A program made the position numbers and the translations under genes. This document shows, one piece after another, positions 22,162-37,346 of a DNA stretch of 64,000 bases (within the stretch, counting starts at the first letter, position 1; the number at the start of each line of letters is the position of its first letter). The stretch covers positions 4,774,001-4,838,000 of the forward strand of contig JAGUCH010000004.1 of NCBI GenBank assembly GCA_019096065.1, in the 5' to 3' direction. This DNA is from Paracyclopina nana. Taxonomy: Eukaryota > Arthropoda > Copepoda > Cyclopoida > Cyclopettidae. The notes below the pieces were generated by a model. The model saw only the letters and a program-made list of their open reading frames with translations, was not told where the DNA came from and searched no databases.

Positions 22162-25100
22162 CTATTGTTGTAACACCTTCGCACATTCATGTTTACTTCT
22201 CCTCCCTCAATGATTTATGGTGTTAATTATCTGTCATGACATTCCTGCAGTGTGGTTGCGTGACCAATATTCCTATTTTTCCTACTGCCACATTTTATGA
22301 AGCTATAATTTTTAGATGTTTTGCTTTCTCTCACCATGCACCCCTTAGAACCATACTTGCATAATTAAAAATTATTTGGGTTGTTTTTGTAAAGCCCTCT
22401 TCATGCAGCTTAGTTAAAAATATTTGTCATCCATCCATTTTTATCATTAGTGGCCTATTTTAAAACAAGCCATTTAAAATATCTTAAAATGACTGATTGC
22501 TTAGATTTTCGCAAGATTTCAAAACATCCAAGAATTTTTTTAGCTTACATAAAAAATATCAGTAAGTTCTTTTCTCTAAATACCAGCATCTGTAATGATC
22601 ATCTGCAACTCGAGGAATGGAGAAACTTACTTTGTAAAAAGGTAACATTTCTGAATAAAAATGCCTTTACATCCATATAAATGCACTTAGAAAAATCCAC
22701 GCAATTTGATGGGTCAAGCTGTAAAGAGAAAAATATCCTCAATTCGGAATCTGGCGAACTGAACCATTTTCTTTTGTCCATCAGCCACAAAAAACGTCAA
22801 GATGCATAGTTGGTGTCATGCACATTTGGGAAATCTTTACACTACATTTGATTGAGGTTGCGTGACCTCACGCGCCCTAAATGATGCGCGAGCTCAATGC
22901 GGGTTTGGACACCCAGCTGAGTGAATACAGCAGTTGTAGTCCATTAGCGCAGAGCTGCATTTCCTCTCCTAATAGCATTAAAGTAGGTGCAAAAAAGCCA
23001 ATGTAGCTGTTATGGTGTTCTTATCTGAGGCTGTAGGAGCGCGCTTGATGTCATGCTGGTCTGGAAAGCTGCTGGTCTGGAAGTGAAAGCTGATGCCGCT
23101 TCGACGGCGAGCTGTTGCGCCAAGGGAGCAACTGGTCTTCTCTTCTGCTTCTTCTTCTACAAAAGCAACATCTCCAACTTCCAACACTTTCAATCGCTCC
23201 TGTGCATGACCAACACCCACCACCAACAACACATCACAATCATTCTTGGAGCCTCGGGTATTTTTGGGCAACTTTAACTGTGTACTTCAGGGTTATCCTC
23301 CAGTTATTGCTTGACAATACCCGGTGCTTTCAAGGGTCTTTTTAACAATCATCATATGAGCCACCAAATGGTCTCGTAAGTATTCAGACAATGAAATATT
23401 TCCGCACTCAAATGTGAAACCATTTTTGTGACTGCTGTCCTGGAAAAAATAAGAAATGGAGTTGACATTACGTTTTCCAATATTTAGCATCCATTCGATA
23501 TTTGACGGAACGCTTGATGCGGCCAGTGATCCCACAGTGAGTGGATATGTGGTGTCTTGACAAATGAAAGTTTTCTGAATATTATGCGAGTTCATTGGTA
23601 GTCTGGGCACGATTTACTCATTTAAATTTAAGTGTACCCCATAAAAAGCATTTTCATTTCTCTCCTCTACTTTTTTTTGACTGATATCTTGGCGGTTGAG
23701 CTTAACTCAGTCCCTTGGGATCAACTTGACTCAAATCAAAAGAAAGGAAAGCACTAATAGTGTAGCCTCTATTATTCCTTAGAGGCTGATAGCAAGAAAG
23801 TCAGTCGATTTTTCTGCCGCCACCACCACAATGTCAAATAAGCTTCACAGCCTCCAATTTTTTGGTGGCTGCAGTAGTTTAAACATCCAGCTCAATTATA
23901 AGGCTGCAAGATCGATGCAGCTTTGCCAGGGGGATCAGTTATCCGAGAGAGATTGGGCTTTAATTGGCTGGGTAAAGATATCACTTTACATCTTTATACA
24001 TTGCGGATGAAAGCAGGAGATAGTGCGAGATGAAATAGGGTCAAGTTATGAAGATAAATCATGCACATCTCTGCCAATACCATCTGAGATGAGGCCGCGT
24101 AAATCCGGATTAGAATGAGTGCCTGGCAAGAAAGGTCCATTTTCGGGTAATTTTTCTCACTCACCGCGAAGTCGTTCTCTTATTCAGGCCGGAAAAAAAT
24201 GTCTTTTTCCCGGAACCCAACTTATAAAATTGTCCAAATTCAGCTGTTGACGCTTTAACATTGTTCAAAATTCAAAATTGGAGTCGAACCAGCTGCGCAA
24301 TTTGTTTTTATTTTGTACTTTGGCATTTTCTTAACAGAATTGGCCATTACTGCATGCGTCTTAGAATTCACCTGCACAGAGAGCCAAAACAAACAAACAG
24401 CGCATGGGATCAGCTCGCTTCGCTGGTTTCAAAATCAATACAAAGTGAGCCAGAATTGATGGAATGGACATCATCCGAGAGTGGATACTTGAAAAAATGT
24501 AATGCAAGTTTGAGTGAAATATGAGAAGGCAACCACGACAAGAAAAACGAGGATGACGACGAAGAAGAAGAAGAGAGCCAAATAAAAGGGGGGCGGAAAG
24601 AAGCAGATAAAGTCCATCAAAAATGAGAGTATATTGGCGGAGAGCATCAACCTTTCTTCGTTCTTATCGCAGACCATTTTGAGGTTAAGGAGCGTTGGTG
24701 AGGTGAGAAGGCTAGAAGTCACCACTGTTTTGACAAGCCAACACAAACAGCCATTCGCACATTGATGCTGATGATCAATTTCCAATTTACAACAGACTGT
24801 TCTAAATTAAGGTTAGTCAACCATGGATGCATTTAGATGGTACGTAGTATGGCTAGGCGCAGTGTCACCATCCCAATCCCCTCTTCAAAGAGGGAATCCT
24901 CTTAAAAGATGGATGGAAAAAAGTGATGCTCACACCATTGAAATTGAAATAACCCTTGCAGAAAGCAATCTAATTACAGTTTTTTTTAACTTATCCTGGC
25001 AGAGCTCTAGATAGGCTCAGCATTACCTCCCAGTTTGCTGGCACAGTGCACTTGAGTAGAAAGCTTGAGCGCTACATTCTACCATATCCTCGTAGGTGAT

Positions 25101-26932
25101 CATCAATTAACTAACATTTCATGCCAGTCGACCTTAATCCAGCGTTCTTTGTGCACTAAGATACCAGTGTTTTCTGTGAGGAGACAAAGCTTTTTATAGC
25201 TAGCAGCTACTTCTTTCTGGCTGTGTAGGCGTCGCTAACTTTTCCTGCTGGAAAAATCTATGTGTTACTGAGTTTGAAAGGTTAAAAACACCTGTTGATG
25301 AAAAGAAGGCTAACAAGCTCCACGTGCTTGCTTACTTGATGTAAAAACAGAGGGAACGAGAGTATATGGACGGCATTATTTATAAATATTGTTCCAGCCT
25401 TCAATTAAAAATGCAGTACGCATATACTGAATAAAAGGATAGACTGTACACAAAGTAAGGTGGCTGCAGCTCGTGACAATCATCCAATTAGAAAGCCAGC
25501 AGTCAACAGTTACCATAGTAGTAGTATATGCTACGTGTGTGTGTGTTTGTCACAGATCTGTTTCTGCTGTTATCAGTTGATCCACCTGCTTCTTATGGAG
25601 GTTAGCCTAGTTGTGGCCCGAAATCCGGATACGCATCGATCTATTGACAAATGTTGCAGGGTGAAATGGCTCTGTTCCATAGAGCATAGGGGTGCTTCTG
25701 TGCCATGCTACATTGATGCTAATACATAAAGATGTGTGACAAAAGCGACAACGCTACTTTTGAATCACGGTCGCTGCATGCGGGCTCAGACCCCGCAGTG
25801 CAGGAAATGGAATGGTGTGCATGCCCTACCACTGTGGACAACTTGGTCGATCATCGAGATCCGAAAGCACTTAGGCTAAATGGCCGTTCGTCATTTGCAC
25901 GAATCTTCCATATCGTATTATACCATACCAAAAGAGGACTGTGGGGTGTTCTGGGTTTTTTCGTTTTATTAGAACTCGTGGGTTTTTCCAGTTCGATTTG
26001 ATGATCGTGCATTACTGATATTAGCATCCAAGTTATGATTATTATCGCATGCGTGCATTTGCTGTTGTGTCTAGCCCATGCATTTTTCACCAGGTTGGCA
26101 AACACACTGCTATTACTAGGCTGCATGTTGGGAGAAAATTGCCTTTGTGTCAGGAAAAAGGTACTAATCCGATGATCATCTAGTAGTCTAACAGAACGTA
26201 TGTGTGCCAGCAGAAAAACGCTCGCAAAGATTAGCAATTCAATATTATTATTTCGGCGCAGGTGCTATGTTTAATACAAAAGGAGTTTAGCAAAAAAGGC
26301 ATTATTTTTTGTGCGAGTTGCGGCGAGCGCAGGTTTCATTAGGCACATAAAAAGGACGTTTCCGAAAGCGCACCATCATAGCCAAAGCTTTCTAAGGCGA
26401 AAAAATCATGATAATTTTTTCAATTTGTCATACTAGCTTTGCCTTAGTAAAAATTGCTCATATATGATGGTGTTGAAAAACCCTTTTGCTACTTTTTCGC
26501 GAAATTGACACAAAACAAAAAGTGCTAAAAAATGAAAAGCAATTATTTGATTGCAATAATAACAAAAAACAGAGCGTGGTTATACAGCATTAAGTAAGTC
26601 TGATTCACAGAATTAAGCTACAATGTTACAGAGCTTTCACAATTCTCTGAATCAGGCTGTGCAATGGTATATAGCTTACATGAGATGAATAGTGTGCGAA
26701 AACCTCTGATGAGTGACCATCTTGGCACGTGTATTCTCAAGCAATAACAACCCTTGGACCATTCGCGATTTGAAGGCCTTTTTGTTAGTTCCTCAAGAAT
26801 ACCCGCTTTAGATGGTATGCATAATCCTGACTACATTTGATGTAGAAGCACTTCAAGTTGGTACAGGCGTTGTGAGCTGCATAAGTGGAGTGTCTGGGTA
26901 TTGACTCTGACGGCGGCCAACTGGCACAATAT
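22162..26932. other. Long intergenic region, no supported gene
   Basis: Open frames of 90-128 codons occur on both strands (23293-23610 minus, 24471-24785 minus, 25732-26001 plus, 25851-26237 minus). They overlap each other, lack known domains and are in the length range expected by chance at this composition. Copies of GGTTGCGTGAC lie at 22254 and 22856. Confidence 0.4.
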
Positions 26933-27148
26933 TCACTTGTTCTTCTTTCTCATGAGGATGAAGTAGCTACGTTGGCCGCGGCCGCCAAAGCTGCAGCAAA
27001 AGCAGCAGCCTTTTCTGAGCTGCCTCGGCAGCCTCCGACGATGGGCATTGATCTTCTCCCCCTCCCGCCGCTGCAGTCTCAGCGCGCGTAGCAGTAAGCA
27101 GAGCCTTTCCTTTAGCAGCTTGTCTTTCTTTTTGGATGGAGTGAGCAT
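26933..27148 (-). CDS. Possible short basic protein behind a TATA box (weak)
   Basis: A 71-codon frame from ATG 27148 reads MLTPSKKKDKLLKERLC and continues Arg-rich with a CCFCC cluster. It lies in a local GC-rich patch and starts about 100 bases after a clear minus-strand TATA box. It could be the first exon of a longer gene or part of a non-coding transcript. I recognise no family; the evidence is promoter position and composition only. Confidence 0.2.
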   Translation of the reverse strand: MLTPSKKKDKLLKERLCLLLRALRLQRREGEKINAHRRRLPRQLRKGCCFCCSFGGRGQRSYFILMRKKNK

Positions 27149-27244
27149 CGGTGCATGCGAAACACCTCCACGGATGGAGGACACAACGACGGCGACAGAA
27201 GCGGGAGAGAGCTTCGAGGCTACTACAGTCACTGTATTTCCAGT

Positions 27245-27250
27245 TTTATA
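27245..27250 (-). promoter_or_regulatory. Candidate TATA box, minus strand
   Basis: Reads CTATAAAACTGG on the minus strand, a strong TATA consensus. GC-rich sequence follows in the direction of transcription. No confirmed gene is attached. Confidence 0.35.
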
Positions 27251-27541
27251 GCCTATAATACGTATATTATAGGAGCTGCCACTCCATCGTCCAGCATGCA
27301 AATGGCCAGGTGTCTTTGAACGTGTGCAGCATGCATATTAGTCGTGTGAAGTGTTGATGTATCGGGAAATAATGAATTGAGAAAGGCCTTGAGTTTTCAG
27401 AGCTTACATATTGTAGCAGTACATTTGTACTAGTATCTGCTGTACTGGTGCTGTACGTAGCTAGTGCAGAGAGCCGCAATAAAAGAGGGGATCCCAGTTG
27501 GATTGTATGTGTGTACGAGCTGCATGTATAGTGTGGTACTC

Positions 27542-27549
27542 TATATAAG
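27542..27549 (+). promoter_or_regulatory. Candidate TATA box, plus strand
   Basis: CTATATAAGAAG sits just before a second GC-rich patch (27560-27660). Together with the opposite TATA at 27245 it marks a possible divergent promoter pair; the transcripts are unknown. Confidence 0.3.
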
Positions 27550-27699
27550 AAGAAGCGTGCGCAAAATGAAGTGGGAAAGGGATGCCGGCGAGACGAGCCT
27601 CGACGTCGATAGCAGTCTCGATCCCTGTTGCGCATTCGCCGCACAATCAGCCAAAAGAGCACTAAAATTCTACCAACCTCAATTTCGTGCTCCTTTCTA

Positions 27700-29549
27700 G
27701 ATTATGACAATAAGCTATATGCCTCAGAAAAAGTAGTATCTCCAATGAATGCAGTGAAGCAAACTTTCAACTTTTGCCTGGAGTTATGATACAAAGCACA
27801 ATTTCAGCTGAAGCATTACTATAAATAGGAAAACAGTGGATTGGTACAGTTGGGCGTCTAGGTGGAATTGATTGGACCGAGATATCATCCTTGTTATCTC
27901 AACGTGAGTGACACTGTTTGTGCTTTCTTTCCAGGCTTTATTGTTGTGAAAGTCAACTCTAATCTCGAGCGTATGGGGTTGTTAGCAGAGAAAGAGAGGT
28001 GCTGACAATTGCCAGCTAAAGAGCCTAAATAAACAGCTATTTTATTACCGTTGCCGCGCTCGCGTTGCAGTTGGAAAGAAAAGCTTTCAAATCGGTCAAT
28101 ACAGTATAATACAGTGTATATTACTTGCTATATCGTGAGAGAGCCACGGTTTTGATGGCTTGCAGAGGTGCCACTTTTATGGCCAGCATCATCCCACGAG
28201 AAGCTATATATGGCATCACACAGCCATATAATAATAACAAGACTGAAAACTCTCCGCCTACAACCGCTAGCATTAACTTCATGAGAGAAAGTAAAAGGCA
28301 TTAACTAAATCTATGCCTTATATGATAAAGTTCTGGAAAGTGGCATTAATCAGAGATGGCGCCACTCAAATCACACGAGATAGTGCTCAAAATTACTCTA
28401 TTCCTGATATTGCTAGCTTTGTATGTTAAGATCTTCTCAGCTTCCATTATAATATCTGTAAGTTGTTCTCAAGTATTTTAGCATCGTGCTTGCTTGCAAC
28501 CTCAGATAATTCAATTTCAAAATAAATTATTCAATAAAATTATTTAGTTTCACATACAATGATTTGATTTCCCATCAAATTATGTGATTTTGACTCCAGG
28601 TGTAATGTCCAATATTATGAAATATCTGAATTTTGAATTTCTACTTTAAAAAAATTGCAAATATGAAAGTATTAGTATAATTTCAGATTCTGCTCAATGA
28701 GAGCTTTCCAATAGTGTAATTACTTTTCAAGATTGAAAGCAAAATCGGCCATTAAAAAAAATGCGAAATCCTTTGAACTGCTCGCAGTTGTGCGAGCGGT
28801 TAAAAACCCACTGCACTGGATTTGATATACGTATATATATACTAATTCCTTTCGCGTCACTGAAATTAATGTCGAATAATAGAGATAGTTTCTTCTTTGA
28901 GTTGAAGCTATAAATACGACCTCTTTTCCAGGCTTGGGTATTTTCAGAAAAACGCCCCCATCTAATTCTTATTTGTTGATATCTTAAAAAGAAATGCACA
29001 CAATTTTATGCTAACTTTAAATGTAAATACGTATAGATCTAATAATTGATTGATTTTTTCTCTCTCTGGAGTGTTATTATAGGTGTGGTATTTGTATACA
29101 CTTTCACAGAGGGAGTGGGAAAAAAGTTGCCATTATCAATGACGCCCAAACGGTACCAAGCAATAAATTATGCTTCAGCATCCTTTTTTTCTCTCCCGCA
29201 TCCTGGGAAGCATACAGAGACAAAGTATGGGCTTGCTTTCCATTTCCAACTTTAAGTGCATATCGCATAATTTCAAATTTTTCGCCTCCTTCCCCTCGTA
29301 AATCATCGGGCTTGATGGTGAACCTTTGAATAAATAGCCTAGTACGTAGGACTGAAAAAAGCGTTTCTCCATTAAAAGCAGGGCGCGAGGATTGCCATCA
29401 TTTGATTGCAGCTGCTGAAGAATGAAAATCGTGCTTTATTTGGTACATAGCATTGAGTCGATGAACAATTGCACAGAAAAGGAGCAAAATGCACATCTGC
29501 ACTATCCACAACATATTGATATTGTCATCATCTTTAGATCATTCTTTGA
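27700..29549. other. Intergenic, nothing supported
   Basis: AT-rich sequence without convincing open frames, RNA genes or repeats. Confidence 0.45.
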
Positions 29550-29555
29550 TTTATT
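29550..29555 (-). terminator. Poly(A) signal of the coiled-coil membrane protein gene
   Basis: TTTATT on the plus strand gives AATAAA on the coding strand about 160 bases after the stop; another lies at 29435-29440. Confidence 0.5.
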
Positions 29556-29715
29556 TACACACTACTAAAAACTTCATCATTCTGAATCAGGCTACTCCGC
29601 AATCGAAATAATTACCTCGCGCAGATCTCGCTCAAGGCACATTTTTAAAGCTATTGGATATGATCTTACAGGGGCCTAAGTTCGGTAGGTTATTTGCAAA
29701 TTCGCATAGATGGTG

Positions 29716-31712
29716 TTATTGGCCAAATGCATGCTCAGCAGCCTCGAGGGCCTCCATTCTCATCTCCAAGGCCTTGACAAGGCTGGGCAGGCGTAGCACG
29801 ATCATGAGACTTTGCACGAAATGGTCCACTCTTCCACGCAGCTGAATAACTTCATTTTTCAAAAAGGCCACTTCTTTGACTGTGACGGCCGTCGCATTTT
29901 CCATCCTTTCCTCCCAATTTTTCTGGATTCTCATTAACGCCTGCACACAAGGGGAGAAAAGAGGGAGATGAGGAAGGGAGACAATATAATTTATGATATG
30001 GCAGAGCAAGCCAAAAAAATGCGTTCAATTACATTTTCTCGGTCCCATTTCAATGTGGATTGCAACCCATCAAGTTTGGTGGATGCATCCGCGTTCCACT
30101 CGTTGATCATTCCCTCCATCTTCATGTGCAGGGAGAAATTGAGCTTTGTCACCTGAAATGAAAATTGTATTGTCGGCATCATCATCTAGGAAGCTGGGAA
30201 AAAGTAATTAGCAAAAACTCGGAAAAGTGCAAAAAATTGATTCGAAGTAAAGATATATCAAGCTCAAAGTACATACGTACTATGCGCTAGCTGCTGAGAC
30301 GAGTAGAAATCTCGTTTTCCTTGATGGCTTTAATCATATCAGGAATTTCAAATGTTAGCCCTGCACCCACTTTAATTATTGTGAAATTGTGTATGAAGAA
30401 AGGTTATTGAGACTTCAAACTTCCAGAATGATCAGGTTAGGTCATGATGGGCATTGTATAAGTTGGCATTTAAATACGAGGCCAAGAGTACGAGCCGTTT
30501 GTCTAGATACTAGAAAGCCTAACTTGAAGAGAAACTTTTCTATGCATAGCTGGCACAAATGTGGTAAGAGAAAGTGCTTTTTAACCGTGGCCTGCTTATG
30601 CTCTATTGAGGTGGTCTTCAATGGTTTTTCCCGATAGCTTTTAGAAAAGGTCACATTTCTAATAAATTACCTGTTGCTGCAAAAGGTCATCCAATGAATT
30701 GCTTTGGTTCAGCAGCTGCCTCTCAAAATTGGCCCTGATTTCCTGGTGAATTTCCTCCATGTTCCTCATGTGCCGCTCAGTCTCCTCCAACCTATGAATG
30801 GAGGCCTGTTCAGCTCGTATGAGTTCATCCATGATATTGACTCTTTTCCGCTGCTCCTCATTAGCTGCTTTCTCCAAATTTTCCACACTTTTCTCGAGTT
30901 GTTGGCGACGCCCAATCTCCTTGTTTAGGGCTATGAAAACGGCACCAGTCTCTGCTCCCGTGTAATTTTGCTGCGAAATGGAGGCCAGAGCCTCCGCCAA
31001 CATATGATCCACCTTTGCGTGGAGTCCCTCGACATCCTCCACATTTTGCAGGAGTGAGCCCTCTATTTTCTCAACACTTGCCTTGACAGCATCCAAAACT
31101 TGAGAATTGATTTGGTTCCCGTTATCGACTCGCTCTAACTGATTCAAGTATTTGTTATCGGGGAGAGTAGCCTAGTTAACCATCGCGTGGCCAATATTAT
31201 GTTGTTACCTTCGAATTGAGTTGGCTCAACGCTAAGCTGAAGGATTCCCTGGTCTCGCGGATCATATCTTGCTCTTTGCTTTTGCTCGCGAGCTCGTAAT
31301 TGCTCGCAGTGGATCGCTTGATAACCTCATCGACAATTGCAATATCAGATTCGTGCCTATATGCGCCACACAATGCGATAATTGCCTTGAAATTGATTAA
31401 GAATTTTCACCTAGCTTTGATGCTCGCAGTTTTCTCGTTGAGCTGGTTCATCAGGTCCACGTATGAGCTGTTTGCAGCCTGTTGCGTGTGGCGCAGCGTC
31501 TCCTTAACCTGTTCATACCTGTGCAGGGTGATCCAAAAGTTGGCCATGCAGAGCAGCAGGGCAGTTATGACCAGCAAAAACATGAACAAGGTGGAGCAAT
31601 TGGAGCAGCCGCAAGACTTTTTATTCTTGCTGCCTGATCGCTTCAAAGTTGCTGAGGTCACGACCACTTGGCCTCTGTTTTGGCCTCGCTCGTAGTTATT
31701 GTAGTTTCCCAT
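29716..31712 (-). CDS. Type II membrane protein with long coiled coil, five exons, 420 aa
   Basis: Exons on the minus strand are 31712-31411, 31356-31209, 31138-30671, 30152-30033 and 29940-29716; all introns are GT-AG and phases (2, 0, 0, 0) agree. The N terminus is basic and has a SCGCSNC cluster just before a single membrane segment (about 41-63), suggesting palmitoylation and a type II topology. The rest is almost entirely heptad-like helix (for example EIGRRQQLEKSVENLEKAAN and HRLEETERHMRNMEEIHQEI) with possible N-glycosylation sites (NYT, NQS, NFS). The C terminus ends EAAEHAFGQ. No enzymatic domain or known family is recognised. Golgi or ER structural proteins and extracellular oligomerising receptors have this layout. 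ATG 31712 was preferred to upstream codons because the extra sequence is not protein-like. Confidence 0.8.
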
Positions 31713-33084
31713 TACAGCTAGAGCTTTGATCAGCGCTGCAGCTATCGGGGAAATGACATTCGGAAATACACACTTCTGCAAGCACTCAGTATCTATAAAC
31801 AAGATGCTCTCCAGACACCGCTCGGCAATGATATACCAATATAATTTGAACACGAGCCTGATTGTGACGGGCGGACGTACGCGAGAGAGCGCAAGGAGTT
31901 TGCATAAATACACGAATTATGATGATATATATACTGAAGGCAGAGTTTACCTTACGAGCATGCTATTCATGATGGGGGAAAATTTTATGGCTGCGCAACG
32001 TAAATCAACTTTTTTGTGCCATATTGACTTTTTTCATACCTGCAGGTTAATGTGATTGCAATGAAGTGTCAATTTTCGGCAAATAAATGTGGCGTGAATA
32101 GCTTTAGGATAATGCATCGCATAATAACATTGTCAGTAGTTTAATTTGGAGTAGCTTGTGTATCTCAAAAGTTACCCCAATTTCAGCGCTTGAATTGCTT
32201 TTTGTAAGTAGCCAACTTATTTTGTAAATCACTGCGAGGGAGGAAGAAGAAGGGTGGCAAGTTTCGTCTGTAAATAAACGATTTCCTCGCTAATTTCCAT
32301 CACTGCTTGGGATAAGTGCACTTGTCATCATCATCATCATATTTGCACCGTTTTTCCCTGTAGTATCTTTTAAGTGAGTTGCCAAGTATCTTGAAAACCA
32401 GATATAGGTAGATACAAATTTCTTCTTGATTTTCAACAGACGCCCACTCCACTCCAATTTCAGAGATGAACTATATACATAGGAAATATCCTTTACAACC
32501 ATGCGGTTTTAAATAAGTGACACACTTTTTCTCGTCGCTCAATGCTCAGAAATGCGGTATACCCTTTAGAAAGCTCAGTAAAACTTCTGGTTTCTAATTA
32601 AGGATTACAATTTCTAAGTTCAAAAATACTTTGTTTTGAGCTTAATCGTATAAACTGGCAGGGCAAGAATTTCGCGTTGCCTCGAAATGGAATAGAGCAA
32701 GTTAAATTGGCTGAATTTTTGGCCAAGTGAAAGCTACCCTCAATGTTTATAAGAAAAAGAATAACTCATAATAGTTATTTTAGGAATTCACCAAAGCACT
32801 AAAATTAATGGATTAATTGAGAACGTCTATGAATATTCAAGTACAGATTTTAGCCCTAAGCCAATAATTGGTTTGTGGTTCGACGCGTACTTTGAATAGT
32901 CGCGTAGGTTGCCATTTACTACAAGTATTTTCCCAACTGTGGCCGTATCAGATCATTTCTCGATCTGGTGATCCCACTTGACTGGAAATGCTGCTCTTGC
33001 GGGAAAGTGCAACAGCAGCCATACGAAGGCTACTACTGCTGCTGCGATAACACAGTGGGAAAGAAAACATAGCCTAAGTCAACA
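31713..33084. other. Intergenic between two minus-strand genes
   Basis: Holds the promoter side of the coiled-coil gene and the 3' flank of the membralin gene. No additional gene is seen. Confidence 0.4.
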
Positions 33085-33090
33085 TTTATT
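33085..33090 (-). terminator. Poly(A) signal of the membralin gene
   Basis: AATAAA on the coding strand, about 120 bases after the stop codon at 33209. Confidence 0.55.
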
Positions 33091-33208
33091 TTTGGTATCG
33101 TAATGATCACAGCCGAAATCAATTAAGATCGATTGCGACCAGCAAATTCATCATATCATCTCCTCGAAGTTGACTAGGAGTCACTTTTTAAGCATATCTG
33201 CATTGATA

Positions 33209-36351
<3,143 letters not shown>

Positions 36352-37346
36352 GACAAACTAGGCCAAAAATGATGATGAAACCGACTTGACCGACATGACA
36401 ATAGATATGGTGATAGTTGGCCACTTCGGACACCAGTTGCCTCAAGAAAAAGATATCAGAAGGCGTAGATTTTGCCAGGAAAAGCAAGGAAATTAGAAGA
36501 CACTATTGACTGCAAAATTTTCCGAATGATTTTTCGATTTGTGTCAATTTAAGTCATGACAAAAAAGTTGAAACTTATTAAATACTAATTGGCAAATTTA
36601 CTCCTTTTTTAGTAATTTGAAATGATAAAAAAGTAAATAGGGAAAATTCAGAGACAAAACCGAATGCCAAAGCCAATTGAATCACCTTGAAAGGTGATTT
36701 TGTGCCTTAAAAAGAACTGTTTGACACACCTTGGGTTCGACGTAATGAATATCAATCAAAAACATGTGGTGCGCTAACTCAAAACAGAATAAATAATGAA
36801 GCTTACATTTTCGTGATAACAATCCTTTTGAAACTGATGACAGCGTCCTCTATAGTGTGGAACTCTCATCGTTAATTTTCATTATTGGTGTTATGTCTAT
36901 TTTCCGCCAAATTGCCGTAGCTAATTATTCGCCTAATAAGAGTAAATCCGTGAGTTTTTTAACCCATCTTGAGGACTATTTCGAGTTTCTTAGTCCCATT
37001 TTGACTTTATCCAGACCTCTGCAGTTTCATGACAAGCGCCCTCTATATCTACTACTAACAACGTGGAAATCAACAGCTGACACGCCATTCGTGTGCGTTG
37101 TTGCAACTCACATGGTCGCTCCACTTCGTCACTATCAAAACAGTGAAGAAAATATGAGCCATACCTTCAACTACAACAAGTCTGCTTCTGAGTTCGATTT
37201 CAAGAGTTTAGTGTTCATCCGTTACAAGCCTTTTAGGACTTGATAAATACTACTACGTGTCAAGTAGCCTAATTACTGAACTCTCAGTGGCCTTTTTGTG
37301 ATTTTCAACCGTTGATTTCCAAGTTTTCCGATTATCAAGCTTCAAG
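36352..37346. other. Divergent intergenic region between membralin and IFRD genes
   Basis: Likely contains both promoters. A 128-codon open frame at 36857-37243 (plus) has no recognisable features and I do not call it a gene. Confidence 0.4.

Noticed and set aside
23293-23610. 105-codon minus-strand ORF
   Set aside because: Unrecognised, no neighbouring exons and within chance length.
25732-26001. 89-codon plus-strand ORF ending in a hydrophobic stretch, considered as an ion-channel N terminus
   Set aside because: Lacks the conserved motifs of ENaC/pickpocket or other channels and overlaps a longer frame on the other strand; no donor to further exons found.
27464-27700. 78-codon plus-strand ORF after the TATA box at 27542
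   Set aside because: Its ATGs lie upstream of or too near the expected transcription start and there is no recognisable product.
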